A DNA stretch of 29,745 nucleotides from JBDLRH01 sp039800165. GTDB taxonomy: Bacteria; Pseudomonadota; Gammaproteobacteria; Burkholderiales; Burkholderiaceae_C. This document shows, piece after piece, positions 18,478-26,200 of this stretch. The DNA lies in contig JBDLRH010000012.1 of assembly GCA_039800165.1 (NCBI GenBank), positions 1-29,745 on the forward strand, written 5' to 3'. The notes under the pieces are model-generated. The model was given only the letters and a program-made list of their open reading frames with translations, had not been told where the DNA came from and ran no database searches. How positions within the stretch are numbered: the first letter of the stretch is position 1; every line of letters begins with the position of its first letter. The position numbers were made by a program, and so were the translations under genes.

Positions 18478-20403
18478 TTGAACAATCAGTGGTTTTCCAA
18501 AGTAGCGGTTTGGCTGGTGATCGGCATGGTGCTGTTCACCGTGTTCAAGCAGTTCGACACCCGCAGCACGGCGGGTGCGAACTACCTCGGCTATTCCGAG
18601 TTCCTGCAGGAAGTCCGCAGCAACCGCATCAAGAGCGCCACCATCCAGGAAGGCCAGGGCGGCACCGAGATCGTGGCCGTCACCCATGACGACCGCCGGG
18701 TGCGCACCACCGCCACCTACCTCGACCGCGGCCTGGTCGGCGACCTGATCGCCTACAACGTCAAGTTCGATGTCAAGCCGCGCGAAGAAGGCTCGCTGCT
18801 CATGACGCTGCTGGTCAGCTGGGGTCCGATGCTGCTGCTGATTGGCGTGTGGATCTACTTCATGCGCCAGATGCAGGGCGGCGGCAAGGGCGGCGCCTTC
18901 AGCTTCGGCAAGAGCAAGGCGCGCATGCTCGACGAGAGCAACAACACCGTCACCTTTGCCGATGTCGCCGGCTGCGACGAGGCCAAGGAAGAGGTCAAGG
19001 AGGTCGTCGACTTCCTGAAGGACCCGCAGAAGTTCCAGAAGCTCGGCGGCCGCATTCCGCGCGGCCTGCTGCTGGTGGGCCCCCCGGGCACCGGCAAGAC
19101 GCTGCTGGCCAAGGGCATCGCCGGCGAGGCCAAGGTTCCGTTCTTCAGTATCTCCGGCTCAGACTTCGTCGAGATGTTCGTCGGCGTGGGCGCCGCCCGC
19201 GTGCGCGACATGTTCGAGAACGCCAAGAAGAACGCGCCCTGCATCATTTTCATCGACGAGATCGACGCAGTGGGCCGCCAGCGTGGCGCCGGCCTGGGCG
19301 GCGGCAACGACGAGCGCGAGCAGACCCTCAACCAGATGCTGGTCGAGATGGACGGCTTCGAGACCAACCTGGGCGTGATCGTGGTGGCTGCCACCAACCG
19401 CCCGGACATCCTGGATTCGGCGCTGCTGCGCCCCGGTCGCTTTGACCGCCAGGTGTACGTGACGCTGCCCGACATCCGCGGCCGCGAGCAGATCCTCAAT
19501 GTGCACATGCGCAAGGTTCCGGTCGGCCAGGACGTCAGCGCCTCGGTGATCGCCCGTGGCACCCCCGGCATGAGCGGCGCCGATCTGGCCAACCTGTGCA
19601 ACGAAGCCGCGCTGATGGCGGCACGCCGCAATGCGCGCGTGGTCGAGATGCAGGACTTCGAGAAGGCCAAGGACAAGATCCTGATGGGCCCCGAGCGCAA
19701 GAGCATGGTCATGCCCGAGGAAGAGCGCCGCAACACCGCGTACCACGAGTCGGGCCATGCGCTGATCGGCCGCCTGCTGCCCAAGTGCGACCCGGTGCAC
19801 AAGGTCACCATCATCCCGCGCGGCCGCGCGCTGGGCGTGACGATGAGCCTGCCCGAGAAGGACCGCTACAGCTACGACCGCGAGTACATGCTCAACCAGA
19901 TCAGCATGCTGTTCGGTGGCCGCATCGCCGAAGAGGTGTTCATGCACCAGATGACCACCGGCGCGTCCAACGACTTCGAGCGCGCCACGCAGATCGCTCG
20001 CGACATGGTGATGCGCTACGGCATGACCGATGCGCTGGGCCCGATGGTCTATGCCGAAAACGAGGGCGAGGTCTTCCTCGGCCGTTCGGTCACCAAGACC
20101 ACCAACATCTCCGAGCAGACCATGCAGAAGGTCGACGCCGAGGTGCGCCGCATCATTGACGAGCAGTACCACCTGGCGCGTCGCCTGATCGAGGAGAACG
20201 CCGACAAGATGCACGCCATGGCCCAGGCCCTGCTGGAGTGGGAAACCATCGAGGTCGAGCAGCTTGACGACATCATGGCCGGCCGCCCGCCGCGCCCGCC
20301 CAAGGACTTCACGCCGCGCTCGCCGTCGTCTGGCGGCGGCTCAGGCGGTGCCACCGTCACGCCCGATCCGGCGCCGACGGCTGCACGCTCCCCGCTGCAA
20401 TGA
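18478..20403 (+). CDS. ftsH: ATP-dependent zinc metalloprotease FtsH
   Basis: FtsH is a membrane-anchored AAA+ protease that degrades misfolded membrane proteins and regulators such as LpxC and sigma-32 in enterics. The 641-residue protein has transmembrane segments at about residues 6-23 and 108-128. The Walker A GPPGTGKT is at 201-208, Walker B IIFIDEIDAVG follows, and the second-region-of-homology arginines are in ALLRPGRFDRQ. The zinc-binding HESGH is at 423-427. The C-terminal tail is rich in Gly, Ser and Pro. TTG 18478 is chosen over an upstream in-frame TTG (18448) because GGAG lies at 18468-18471 and the family begins MNNQWFSK. Its presence near lipid A genes fits the LpxC-control role, though lpxC is not in this window. 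Confidence 0.97.
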   Translation: MNNQWFSKVAVWLVIGMVLFTVFKQFDTRSTAGANYLGYSEFLQEVRSNRIKSATIQEGQGGTEIVAVTHDDRRVRTTATYLDRGLVGDLIAYNVKFDVKPREEGSLLMTLLVSWGPMLLLIGVWIYFMRQMQGGGKGGAFSFGKSKARMLDESNNTVTFADVAGCDEAKEEVKEVVDFLKDPQKFQKLGGRIPRGLLLVGPPGTGKTLLAKGIAGEAKVPFFSISGSDFVEMFVGVGAARVRDMFENAKKNAPCIIFIDEIDAVGRQRGAGLGGGNDEREQTLNQMLVEMDGFETNLGVIVVAATNRPDILDSALLRPGRFDRQVYVTLPDIRGREQILNVHMRKVPVGQDVSASVIARGTPGMSGADLANLCNEAALMAARRNARVVEMQDFEKAKDKILMGPERKSMVMPEEERRNTAYHESGHALIGRLLPKCDPVHKVTIIPRGRALGVTMSLPEKDRYSYDREYMLNQISMLFGGRIAEEVFMHQMTTGASNDFERATQIARDMVMRYGMTDALGPMVYAENEGEVFLGRSVTKTTNISEQTMQKVDAEVRRIIDEQYHLARRLIEENADKMHAMAQALLEWETIEVEQLDDIMAGRPPRPPKDFTPRSPSSGGGSGGATVTPDPAPTAARSPLQ

Positions 20404-20448
20404 CGATGCACTGACGCTGCGCGGATGATCCACATGGCGCACAGCCAC

Positions 20449-20471
20449 AAGGGGCCTTCGGGCCCCTTTTT
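20449..20471 (+). terminator. Intrinsic terminator after ftsH (UUCG loop)
   Basis: AAGGGGCC (20449-20456) pairs with GGCCCCTT (20461-20468) around a TTCG tetraloop, and the T run reaches 20471. This is a very stable Rho-independent terminator. It ends only six bases before the folP ATG at 20478, so folP must be expressed by readthrough or this element must act as an attenuator. Confidence 0.9.
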
Positions 20472-20477
20472 CCTTCC

Positions 20478-21326
20478 ATGACGCCCGAGCGCGCTGCACC
20501 GCACTGGCAGGCCGGGCGCTTTCGCATCGCGCTTGACCGCTGTCAGGTGATGGGCATCGTCAATGTCACGCCCGACTCGTTTTCGGATGGCGGGCAGTTC
20601 GACTCGGCCCGCACCGCTGCAGCGCATTGCGAGCGGCTGGTGCGCGAGGGCGCAGACATTCTGGACATCGGTGGCGAGTCCACCCGCCCCGGCAGCGCGC
20701 CGGTACCGGTGGCCGACGAACTGGCGCGGGTGCTGCCGGTGCTGCGCGAGGCGCTGCGCCTGGGCGTGCCGGTGTCGGTGGACACCTGCAAGCCCGAGGT
20801 GATGCAGGCCGCGCTGGACGCAGGCGCCGACATCATCAACGACATCCGCGCCCTGCGCGAGCCCGGCGCGCTGGCGGTGGTGGCCGCACACGCGAGCTGC
20901 GGCCTGTGCCTGATGCACATGCACCGCGACCCGCAGACCATGCAGCTCGCGCCGATGCAGGGTGACGCCGTGCCGCAGGTGCTGGCCTTCTTGCGCGAAC
21001 GCAGCGATGCACTGCGCCAGCGCGGCGTGGCCGCAGAGCGCATCACGTGGGACCCGGGTATCGGCTTTGGCAAGACGGTGGAGCAGAACTTTGCGCTGCT
21101 GGCGCGCCAGCAGGAGTTGCTGGCCGACGGCTACCCGCTGCTGGCGGGCTGGTCGCGCAAGTCGTCGCTCGGCGCGGTCACCGGCCTGGAGGTGGCAGAC
21201 CGGCTGGTGCCCAGCGTGGTGGCTGCGGTACTGGCGGCCGAGCGCGGCGCGCGTATCGTGCGGGTGCACGACGTGGCGGCCACGGTGGCCGGCCTGAAGG
21301 TGCTGGCTGCGACAATCGCCCCATGA
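20478..21326 (+). CDS. folP: Dihydropteroate synthase
   Basis: FolP condenses 4-aminobenzoate with the pterin diphosphate to make dihydropteroate in folate synthesis; it is the sulfonamide target. The 282-residue TIM-barrel protein has VMGIVNVTPDSFSDGG near residue 24, the second signature ILDIGGESTRPGS, INDIRAL, and AGWSRKSSLG with RVHDVAAT near the C-terminus. ATG 20478 fits the family because the conserved strand GRFRIALDRCQVMG lies upstream of the next in-frame ATG. There is no ribosome-binding site, and the T run of a terminator ends six bases upstream. The stop overlaps glmM as ATGA. Confidence 0.96.
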   Translation: MTPERAAPHWQAGRFRIALDRCQVMGIVNVTPDSFSDGGQFDSARTAAAHCERLVREGADILDIGGESTRPGSAPVPVADELARVLPVLREALRLGVPVSVDTCKPEVMQAALDAGADIINDIRALREPGALAVVAAHASCGLCLMHMHRDPQTMQLAPMQGDAVPQVLAFLRERSDALRQRGVAAERITWDPGIGFGKTVEQNFALLARQQELLADGYPLLAGWSRKSSLGAVTGLEVADRLVPSVVAAVLAAERGARIVRVHDVAATVAGLKVLAATIAP

Positions 21327-22666
21327 GCAGAAAGTATTTCGGTACCGACGGCATCCGCGGCACGGTGGGCCAGCCGCCCATCACGCCCGACTTCGTGCTG
21401 CGCCTGGCGCATGCGGTGGGCCGGGTGCTCAAGCGCACGCAAGAGCGCCCGGTGGTGCTGATCGGCAAGGACACCCGCATCTCGGGCTACATGCTCGAAA
21501 GCGCGCTGGAGTCGGGCTTCAACTCGGCCGGGGTGGACGTGGTGCTGCTCGGGCCGCTGCCCACGCCGGGGGTGGCCTACCTCACGCGGGCGCAGCGCGC
21601 CAGCCTGGGGGTGGTGATCAGCGCCAGCCACAACGCCTACCCGGACAACGGCATCAAGTTCTTCAGCGCCCAGGGCAGCAAGCTGCCTGATGCGTGGGAG
21701 GCGGAAGTGGAGCAGGCGCTGGACGAGCCGCCGGTCTGGGCCGAGTCGGCGCGCCTGGGTCGGGCGCGGCGCCTGGACGACGCCGCCGGCCGCTACATCG
21801 AATTCTGCAAGAGCACCTTTGGCAGTGACCTGACGCTGCGCGGCCTGAAGATCGTGGTGGATGCGGCGCATGGCGCGGCGTATCAGGTGGCACCCAAGGT
21901 GTTCCACGAACTGGGTGCCGAAGTCATTGCGATCGGGTGCGCGCCCGACGGCCTGAACATCAACCACGAGGTGGGTGCCACCCACCCCGATGCGCTGGTG
22001 CGTGCGGTCAAGGCCAACCACGCGGACTACGGCATTGCGCTCGACGGCGACGCGGACCGGCTGCAGATGGTGGACGGGGCAGGGCGGCTGTACAACGGCG
22101 ACGAGCTGCTGTATCTGCTGGTGGCCGACCGGCTGGCCCGCGACGAAGTGGTGCCCGGCGCGGTGGGCACGCTGATGACCAACATGGCGGTGGAGCTGGC
22201 GCTCAAGGCGCGCGGCGTGCAGTTCGTGCGCGCCAAGGTGGGAGACCGCTATGTGCTCGAAGCCCTCGAGAAGCACCGCTGGCTGCTGGGGGGCGAAGGT
22301 TCGGGCCACCTGCTGGCGCTGGACAGGCACACCACGGGTGATGGCATCGTCAGTGCGCTGCAGGTGCTGCAGGCCTGCGTGCGCAGCGAATCAACCCTGA
22401 GCGCGCTGCTATCCGATGTGGTGCTGTTCCCGCAGGTGCTGCTGAATGTGCGGCTGCGCCCGGGGCAGGACTGGAAGGCCAACACCCGGCTGTCGGATGC
22501 CACCCGCGCTGTCGAGGCCGAACTCGGCGACCAGGGCCGGGTGCTGATCCGCGCCAGCGGCACCGAGCCGCTGCTGCGGGTGATGGTGGAAGCGCGCAAC
22601 GCCGCGCAGGCCGAGCGCTGCGCGCGGCAGCTGGCAGACGCAGCGCGCGAGGGCACGCCGGCCTGA
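21323..22666 (+). CDS. glmM: Phosphoglucosamine mutase
   Basis: GlmM converts glucosamine 6-phosphate to glucosamine 1-phosphate, giving UDP-GlcNAc for peptidoglycan and for LpxA upstream in this window. The 447-residue protein starts RKYFGTDGIRGTVG. The phosphorylated active-site serine is S102 in VISASHNAYPDNG, the same number as in E. coli. The metal loop is ALDGDADRLQMVD, the sugar-binding loop GGEGSGH, and the phosphate-binding loop RASGTEPLLRVMVE. Its start overlaps the folP stop by four bases, as in the conserved ftsH-folP-glmM order. Confidence 0.98.
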   Translation: MSRKYFGTDGIRGTVGQPPITPDFVLRLAHAVGRVLKRTQERPVVLIGKDTRISGYMLESALESGFNSAGVDVVLLGPLPTPGVAYLTRAQRASLGVVISASHNAYPDNGIKFFSAQGSKLPDAWEAEVEQALDEPPVWAESARLGRARRLDDAAGRYIEFCKSTFGSDLTLRGLKIVVDAAHGAAYQVAPKVFHELGAEVIAIGCAPDGLNINHEVGATHPDALVRAVKANHADYGIALDGDADRLQMVDGAGRLYNGDELLYLLVADRLARDEVVPGAVGTLMTNMAVELALKARGVQFVRAKVGDRYVLEALEKHRWLLGGEGSGHLLALDRHTTGDGIVSALQVLQACVRSESTLSALLSDVVLFPQVLLNVRLRPGQDWKANTRLSDATRAVEAELGDQGRVLIRASGTEPLLRVMVEARNAAQAERCARQLADAAREGTPA

Positions 22667-22671
22667 GCCTG

Positions 22672-22691
22672 AGCGCAGCGTCGGCTGCGCT
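22672..22691 (+). terminator. Terminator-like hairpin after glmM
   Basis: AGCGCAGC (22672-22679) pairs perfectly with GCTGCGCT (22684-22691) around GTCG, six bases after the glmM stop. A short T run (22699-22702) follows only after seven other bases, so intrinsic termination would be inefficient. The hairpin may instead protect the 3' end or aid Rho-dependent termination. Confidence 0.45.
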
Positions 22692-22707
22692 GTCATCGTT
22701 TTGCCGC

Positions 22708-22726
22708 ACGCCTGCCACGCAGGCGT
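22708..22726 (+). repeat. 8-bp inverted repeat in the glmM to olsB-like gap
   Basis: ACGCCTGC (22708-22715) is a perfect inverted repeat of GCAGGCGT (22719-22726) with a three-base CAC loop. No T run follows on either strand, so it does not look like a terminator. It could be an RNA hairpin in the 5' leader of the next gene, or a protein-binding palindrome. Confidence 0.5.
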
Positions 22727-22741
22727 CATGTCCGGGCCTCA

Positions 22742-22773
22742 CATTCGGTGCACTTGCACAGGAGCACCGAATG
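22742..22773 (+). promoter_or_regulatory. 10-bp inverted repeat enclosing the ribosome-binding site and start codon
   Basis: CATTCGGTGC (22742-22751) is a perfect inverted repeat of GCACCGAATG (22764-22773). The second arm contains the whole ATG (22771-22773) of the olsB-like gene. The 12-base loop contains AGGA of the AGGAG ribosome-binding site (22760-22764). In RNA the stem would hide the start codon. A smaller hairpin, GTGC (22748-22751) with GCAC (22756-22759), uses the same left arm and would leave the site open. The repeat is certain; a switch function is inference. Confidence 0.6.
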
Positions 22774-23610
22774 AAAGAACTGCCCGCACCCACGCTGCCG
22801 CTTTCGCCGATCGCCTTGCCCCGGGGGTCGCTTCATCGCCCGGACAGCACGCCGGATCGCGCAGCGGTGGCAGTCAGCTGGGCCCGTCACCTGGACGAAG
22901 TTCGCGAAGCGCAGCGGCTGAGGCATGACGTCTTTGCGCTGGAGATGGGCGCCCGGCTGCAGGCGACGCTGCCTGGCCACGACATCGACCTGTTTGACGA
23001 TTACTGCGAGCACCTGCTGGTGCGCTGCGCCGCCAGCCGGCAGGTGATCGGCACCTACCGGGTGCTCACGCCGCAGCAGGCGCGCCGCGTGGGCGGCTTC
23101 TACAGCGACACCGAATTCGATCTCACCCGGCTGCGTTCGCTGCGCGAGCGCATGGTGGAACTGGGCCGCAGCTGCGTGCACCGTGACCACCGCCATGGCG
23201 GCGTGATCCTCGCTTTGTGGGGTGCCCTTGCCGAGTTCATGGACCGCAACCAGCTTGACACGATGATCGGCTGCGCCAGCATTCCGATGCTGCACAACGG
23301 CATCGTCAGCGGCGACATGGCCGCCAGCATCTGGCGTCAGGTCAGCGCGTCGCACATGGCGCCCTTCGAATGGCAGGTGCGGCCGCGGTTGCCCCTGCCG
23401 GTGGAGCGGCTGGACGGGACGCTTGATGTCGAGCCCCCGGCGCTGGTCAAGGGCTATCTGCGCCTGGGTGCCAAGGTACTCGGCGCGCCCGCGTGGGACC
23501 CCGACTTCAACACCGCCGACCTGCCGATGATCATGCGCCTGTCGGAGCTGCCGGCGCGCTATCGGCGTCACTTCCTCGGGCTGCGGGACGGCCATAAAAC
23601 TGTCACATGA
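22771..23610 (+). CDS. OlsB-like ornithine N-acyltransferase (GNAT, hemolysin-type)
   Basis: The 279-residue protein matches the OlsB / Acetyltransf_5 group: EVREAQRLRHDVFALEMGA, an Asp-rich DIDLFDDYCEHLLVR, GTYRVLTPQQARRVGGFYS, ELGRSCVHRDHR and GCASIPM. The C-terminal KGYLRLGAKVLGAPAWDPDF followed by FNTADL is also typical. OlsB transfers a 3-hydroxyacyl group from ACP to ornithine, giving the lyso-lipid of ornithine lipids, which replace phospholipids during phosphate shortage in many bacteria. An OlsA partner is not in the window. AGGAG stands six bases before ATG 22771. The next gene, ppk1, has a Pho box, so a phosphate-starvation role is consistent. Other amide-forming GNATs of this family cannot be excluded. 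Confidence 0.82.
   Translation: MKELPAPTLPLSPIALPRGSLHRPDSTPDRAAVAVSWARHLDEVREAQRLRHDVFALEMGARLQATLPGHDIDLFDDYCEHLLVRCAASRQVIGTYRVLTPQQARRVGGFYSDTEFDLTRLRSLRERMVELGRSCVHRDHRHGGVILALWGALAEFMDRNQLDTMIGCASIPMLHNGIVSGDMAASIWRQVSASHMAPFEWQVRPRLPLPVERLDGTLDVEPPALVKGYLRLGAKVLGAPAWDPDFNTADLPMIMRLSELPARYRRHFLGLRDGHKTVT
23589..23606 (+). promoter_or_regulatory. Probable PhoB box upstream of ppk1
   Basis: CGGCCAT-AAAA-CTGTCAC at 23589-23606 has the PhoB layout of two 7-bp direct repeats with a 4-bp AT-rich spacer. Against CTGTCAT/CTGTCAC, the second half matches fully and the first at five of seven positions. It lies within the last codons of the olsB-like gene. By analogy with E. coli phoA, a -10 would fall near 23617-23622 (CACACT, weak) and transcription would start at about the ppk1 ATG. 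Confidence 0.6.
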
Positions 23611-23628
23611 CGCATCCACACTAGCGCG

Positions 23629-25692
23629 ATGTCTTCTCCTGGACGTCCCGCGTTGCTGGACCGCGACCGCAGCATCCTTGCCTTCAATGAGCGGGTGCTC
23701 GACTGGGCGCGCCGCGAAGAGGTGCCGCTGATCGAGCGGCTGCGCTACCTGTGCATCGTCTCGTCCAACCTCGACGAGTTCTTCGAGGTGCGTGGCGAGC
23801 CGCTGGTTGCCGTGCTGCGCGGTGCGGCACGCCCTGCTTACACCGCCGAATCGGTGGCCTCGATTGCCGAAGCAGCGCATGTGCTGGTGGATCGCCAGTA
23901 CGCGCTGTTCAACGACTCGCTGATGCCCGCGTTTCGCGAGCACGGCATCGACTTGGTGGCCCACGGTGACCGTACCGCCGCGCAGCGTCGCTGGGTGGCC
24001 GAGCACTTCCAGCGCGAAGTGCTGCCCCTGCTGATGCCGGTGGGGCTGGACCCGGCGCACCCGTTCCCGCAGGTGGCGAACAAGTCGCTGAACTTCATCG
24101 TTCGGCTCGAGGGGAAGGACGCCTTCGGGCGCCACAACGAAATCGCCATCGTCAAGGTGCCCCGGGTGCTGCCGCGCCTGATCCGCATGCCCGAGAAGGT
24201 CGCTGGCAAGCGGGTGTTGTTCGTCTCGCTGTCCAGCGTAATCCGCGCGCACTTGCACGAGCTGTTTCCGGGCCGCGAAATGCGAGAGTTCTCGCAGTTC
24301 CGCGTCACCCGCCACTCAGACCTCGCGGTGGACGAGGACGACGTCAAGAATCTGCGCACCGCCTTGCGCCAGGGCCTGGAGCAGCGCCACTACGGCGAGG
24401 CGGTGCGGCTGGAGGTGTCGGCCGGCTGCTCGGACCAGCTTGCCCATTTCCTGCTGGATCAGTTCGAACTGCCGCAGGCAGCGCTGTACCGGGTGCACGG
24501 GCCGGTGAACCTGGTGCGCCTGGCGCAGCTGGCAGACCTGGTGGACATGCCGGGGCTGCGCTTTGCCGCCTACCACGCACGCTACCCGGCACAGTTGCAG
24601 CGGGGGCAGGGCATCTTCGAGCGGTTGCGCCAGGGTGACGTGCTGATCCATCAGCCCTACGAAAGCTTCGACGGCGTGGTGGACTTCCTGCGCGAGGCGG
24701 TCGACGACCCGTCGGTGCTGGCCATCCGCCAGACCATCTATCGCACCGGTTCCGACTCGGTGATGATGGACCTGCTGCGCGAGGCCGTTCGCCGCGGCAA
24801 GGAAGTCACTGCAGTGGTGGAGCTCAAGGCCCGCTTCGATGAAGAGGCCAACATCAACTGGGCCGAGCGGCTGGAATCGATCGGCGCGCAGGTGGTGTAC
24901 GGCGTGGTGGGCCTCAAGACCCACGCCAAGATGCTGCTGGTCACGCGCCGGGAGGGCCGCGTGCTGCGCCGGTATGGGCACCTGTCCACCGGCAACTACA
25001 ACCCGCGAACCGCGCGCCTGTACACCGACGTCAGCATGCTGACTGCCGACGCCAGGCTCACCGCCGACATGGATGCCGTGTTCGTGCATCTGGCAGGGCA
25101 AAGCCGCCTGCCGCGCATGCACAAGCTCCTGCTCGCACCGTTTCACCTGCAGCGCCGCATGATCGAGATGATCGAGGCCGCAGGCCGCGCCGCCGCCGCC
25201 GGCAAGGACGCCCGCATCGTCGCCAAGATGAACGCGCTGACCGACGAGCCGCTGATTCACGCGCTGCTGCATGCCAGCCAGTGCGGGGTGCGCATCGACC
25301 TGATCGTGCGCGGCGCCTGCATGCTGCCGGCGCAGGTGCCGGGCCTGTCGGACAACATCCGCGTGCGCTCCGTCATCGGCCGCTTTCTGGAGCACACGCG
25401 GGTGTTCTATTTCCGCGCCGACGGCCGCGAGCAGCTGTACCTGTCCAGCGCCGACTGGATGAACCGCAACATGTTGCGCCGGGTGGAGATCGCCTGGCCG
25501 GTGGAGGACGAGGCGCAGCGCCAGCGCATCGTCGAGGAGTGCCTCACCGGCGCCTTGCACGACGGCAAGGACGCGTGGACGCTGCAGGCCGACGGCTCGT
25601 ATGTGCGCGTCAACACGCCACACGGCCACAGCCTGCAACAGGCGCTGATGGCGCGTCATGGCGCGCAGGCGCCACTGCAAGGCACCCGCTGA
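23629..25692 (+). CDS. ppk1: Polyphosphate kinase 1
   Basis: Ppk1 reversibly polymerises the gamma-phosphate of ATP into polyphosphate. The 687-residue protein shows the N-terminal domain (LLDRDRSILAFNERVLDWA, SSNLDEFFEVR), the head domain, and two PLD-like catalytic domains. The autophosphorylated histidine is H432 in GLKTHAKMLLV, and the second catalytic histidine is H589 in RFLEHTRVFYF. The motif GHLSTGNYNPRTARLYTD is intact, so the enzyme should be active. ATG 23629 fits the family start, but there is no ribosome-binding site; translation may be leaderless or coupled to the gene ending 18 bases upstream. A Pho box precedes it. Confidence 0.97.
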   Translation: MSSPGRPALLDRDRSILAFNERVLDWARREEVPLIERLRYLCIVSSNLDEFFEVRGEPLVAVLRGAARPAYTAESVASIAEAAHVLVDRQYALFNDSLMPAFREHGIDLVAHGDRTAAQRRWVAEHFQREVLPLLMPVGLDPAHPFPQVANKSLNFIVRLEGKDAFGRHNEIAIVKVPRVLPRLIRMPEKVAGKRVLFVSLSSVIRAHLHELFPGREMREFSQFRVTRHSDLAVDEDDVKNLRTALRQGLEQRHYGEAVRLEVSAGCSDQLAHFLLDQFELPQAALYRVHGPVNLVRLAQLADLVDMPGLRFAAYHARYPAQLQRGQGIFERLRQGDVLIHQPYESFDGVVDFLREAVDDPSVLAIRQTIYRTGSDSVMMDLLREAVRRGKEVTAVVELKARFDEEANINWAERLESIGAQVVYGVVGLKTHAKMLLVTRREGRVLRRYGHLSTGNYNPRTARLYTDVSMLTADARLTADMDAVFVHLAGQSRLPRMHKLLLAPFHLQRRMIEMIEAAGRAAAAGKDARIVAKMNALTDEPLIHALLHASQCGVRIDLIVRGACMLPAQVPGLSDNIRVRSVIGRFLEHTRVFYFRADGREQLYLSSADWMNRNMLRRVEIAWPVEDEAQRQRIVEECLTGALHDGKDAWTLQADGSYVRVNTPHGHSLQQALMARHGAQAPLQGTR

Positions 25693-25714
25693 GCGATTGC
25701 CGGGAGACAAGCCC

Positions 25715-26176
25715 ATGGACCTGATCCTGTGGCGTCACGCCGAGGCCGAAGACTGGACCGAAGGCTGCAACGATCTGGAACGCGCCCTCACGCCGCGCGG
25801 CGAGAAGCAGGCGCACCGCATGGCGCAGTGGCTCGAGCGGCAGTTGCCAGAGACCGCCCGCATCCTGTGCAGTCCGGCGCGGCGCTGCGAGCAGACCGCA
25901 CTGGCCCTGGGGCGCAAGTACAAGCTGCGCGAACAGCTTGCGCCCGAGCGCGGTATTGAAGACCTGTTGCTGGCGGCGCAGTGGCCCGACTCGCGCCATG
26001 TGGTCGTTCTGGTGGGGCATCAGCCCTCGCTGGGCGCCACCATTGCCCACTTGCTTCAGATGCGTCACCCCCAGCTGGCGTTGCGCAAGGGCTCGCTGTG
26101 GTGGTTGCGCACCCGCGAGCGCGACGGCCACTCGCAGACGGTCGTGGTCACCGTGCAGGCGCCCGACTTTCTTTGA
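25715..26176 (+). CDS. sixA: Phosphohistidine phosphatase SixA
   Basis: SixA is a small histidine phosphatase of the phosphoglycerate-mutase-like superfamily. In E. coli it removes phosphate from histidines of HPt domains and of the nitrogen phosphotransferase protein NPr. The 153-residue protein has the catalytic RHAE (H8 in ILWRHAEAED), the phosphate-pocket arginines in TPRGEKQA and SPARRCEQTA, and the second histidine at H102 in VGHQPSLG. GGGAGA upstream of ATG 25715 serves as ribosome-binding site. It lies 22 bases after ppk1 and is probably cotranscribed. It is convergent with ppx, 24 bases away. Confidence 0.9.
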   Translation: MDLILWRHAEAEDWTEGCNDLERALTPRGEKQAHRMAQWLERQLPETARILCSPARRCEQTALALGRKYKLREQLAPERGIEDLLLAAQWPDSRHVVVLVGHQPSLGATIAHLLQMRHPQLALRKGSLWWLRTRERDGHSQTVVVTVQAPDFL

Positions 26177-26200
26177 TCGGGCCCGGGCGCTGATCCTGAT

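Noticed and set aside
22690..22707. A second possible Pho box (CTGTCAT, four bases, TTGCCGC) upstream of the olsB-like gene
   Set aside because: The first half is perfect, but the second matches only four of seven positions, the spacer is not AT-rich, and no -10 follows. The first half is also part of the glmM hairpin.
22728..22928. A frame starting at ATG 22728 upstream of the olsB-like gene
   Set aside because: It runs far into the olsB-like gene in another frame, has no ribosome-binding site and no recognisable protein.
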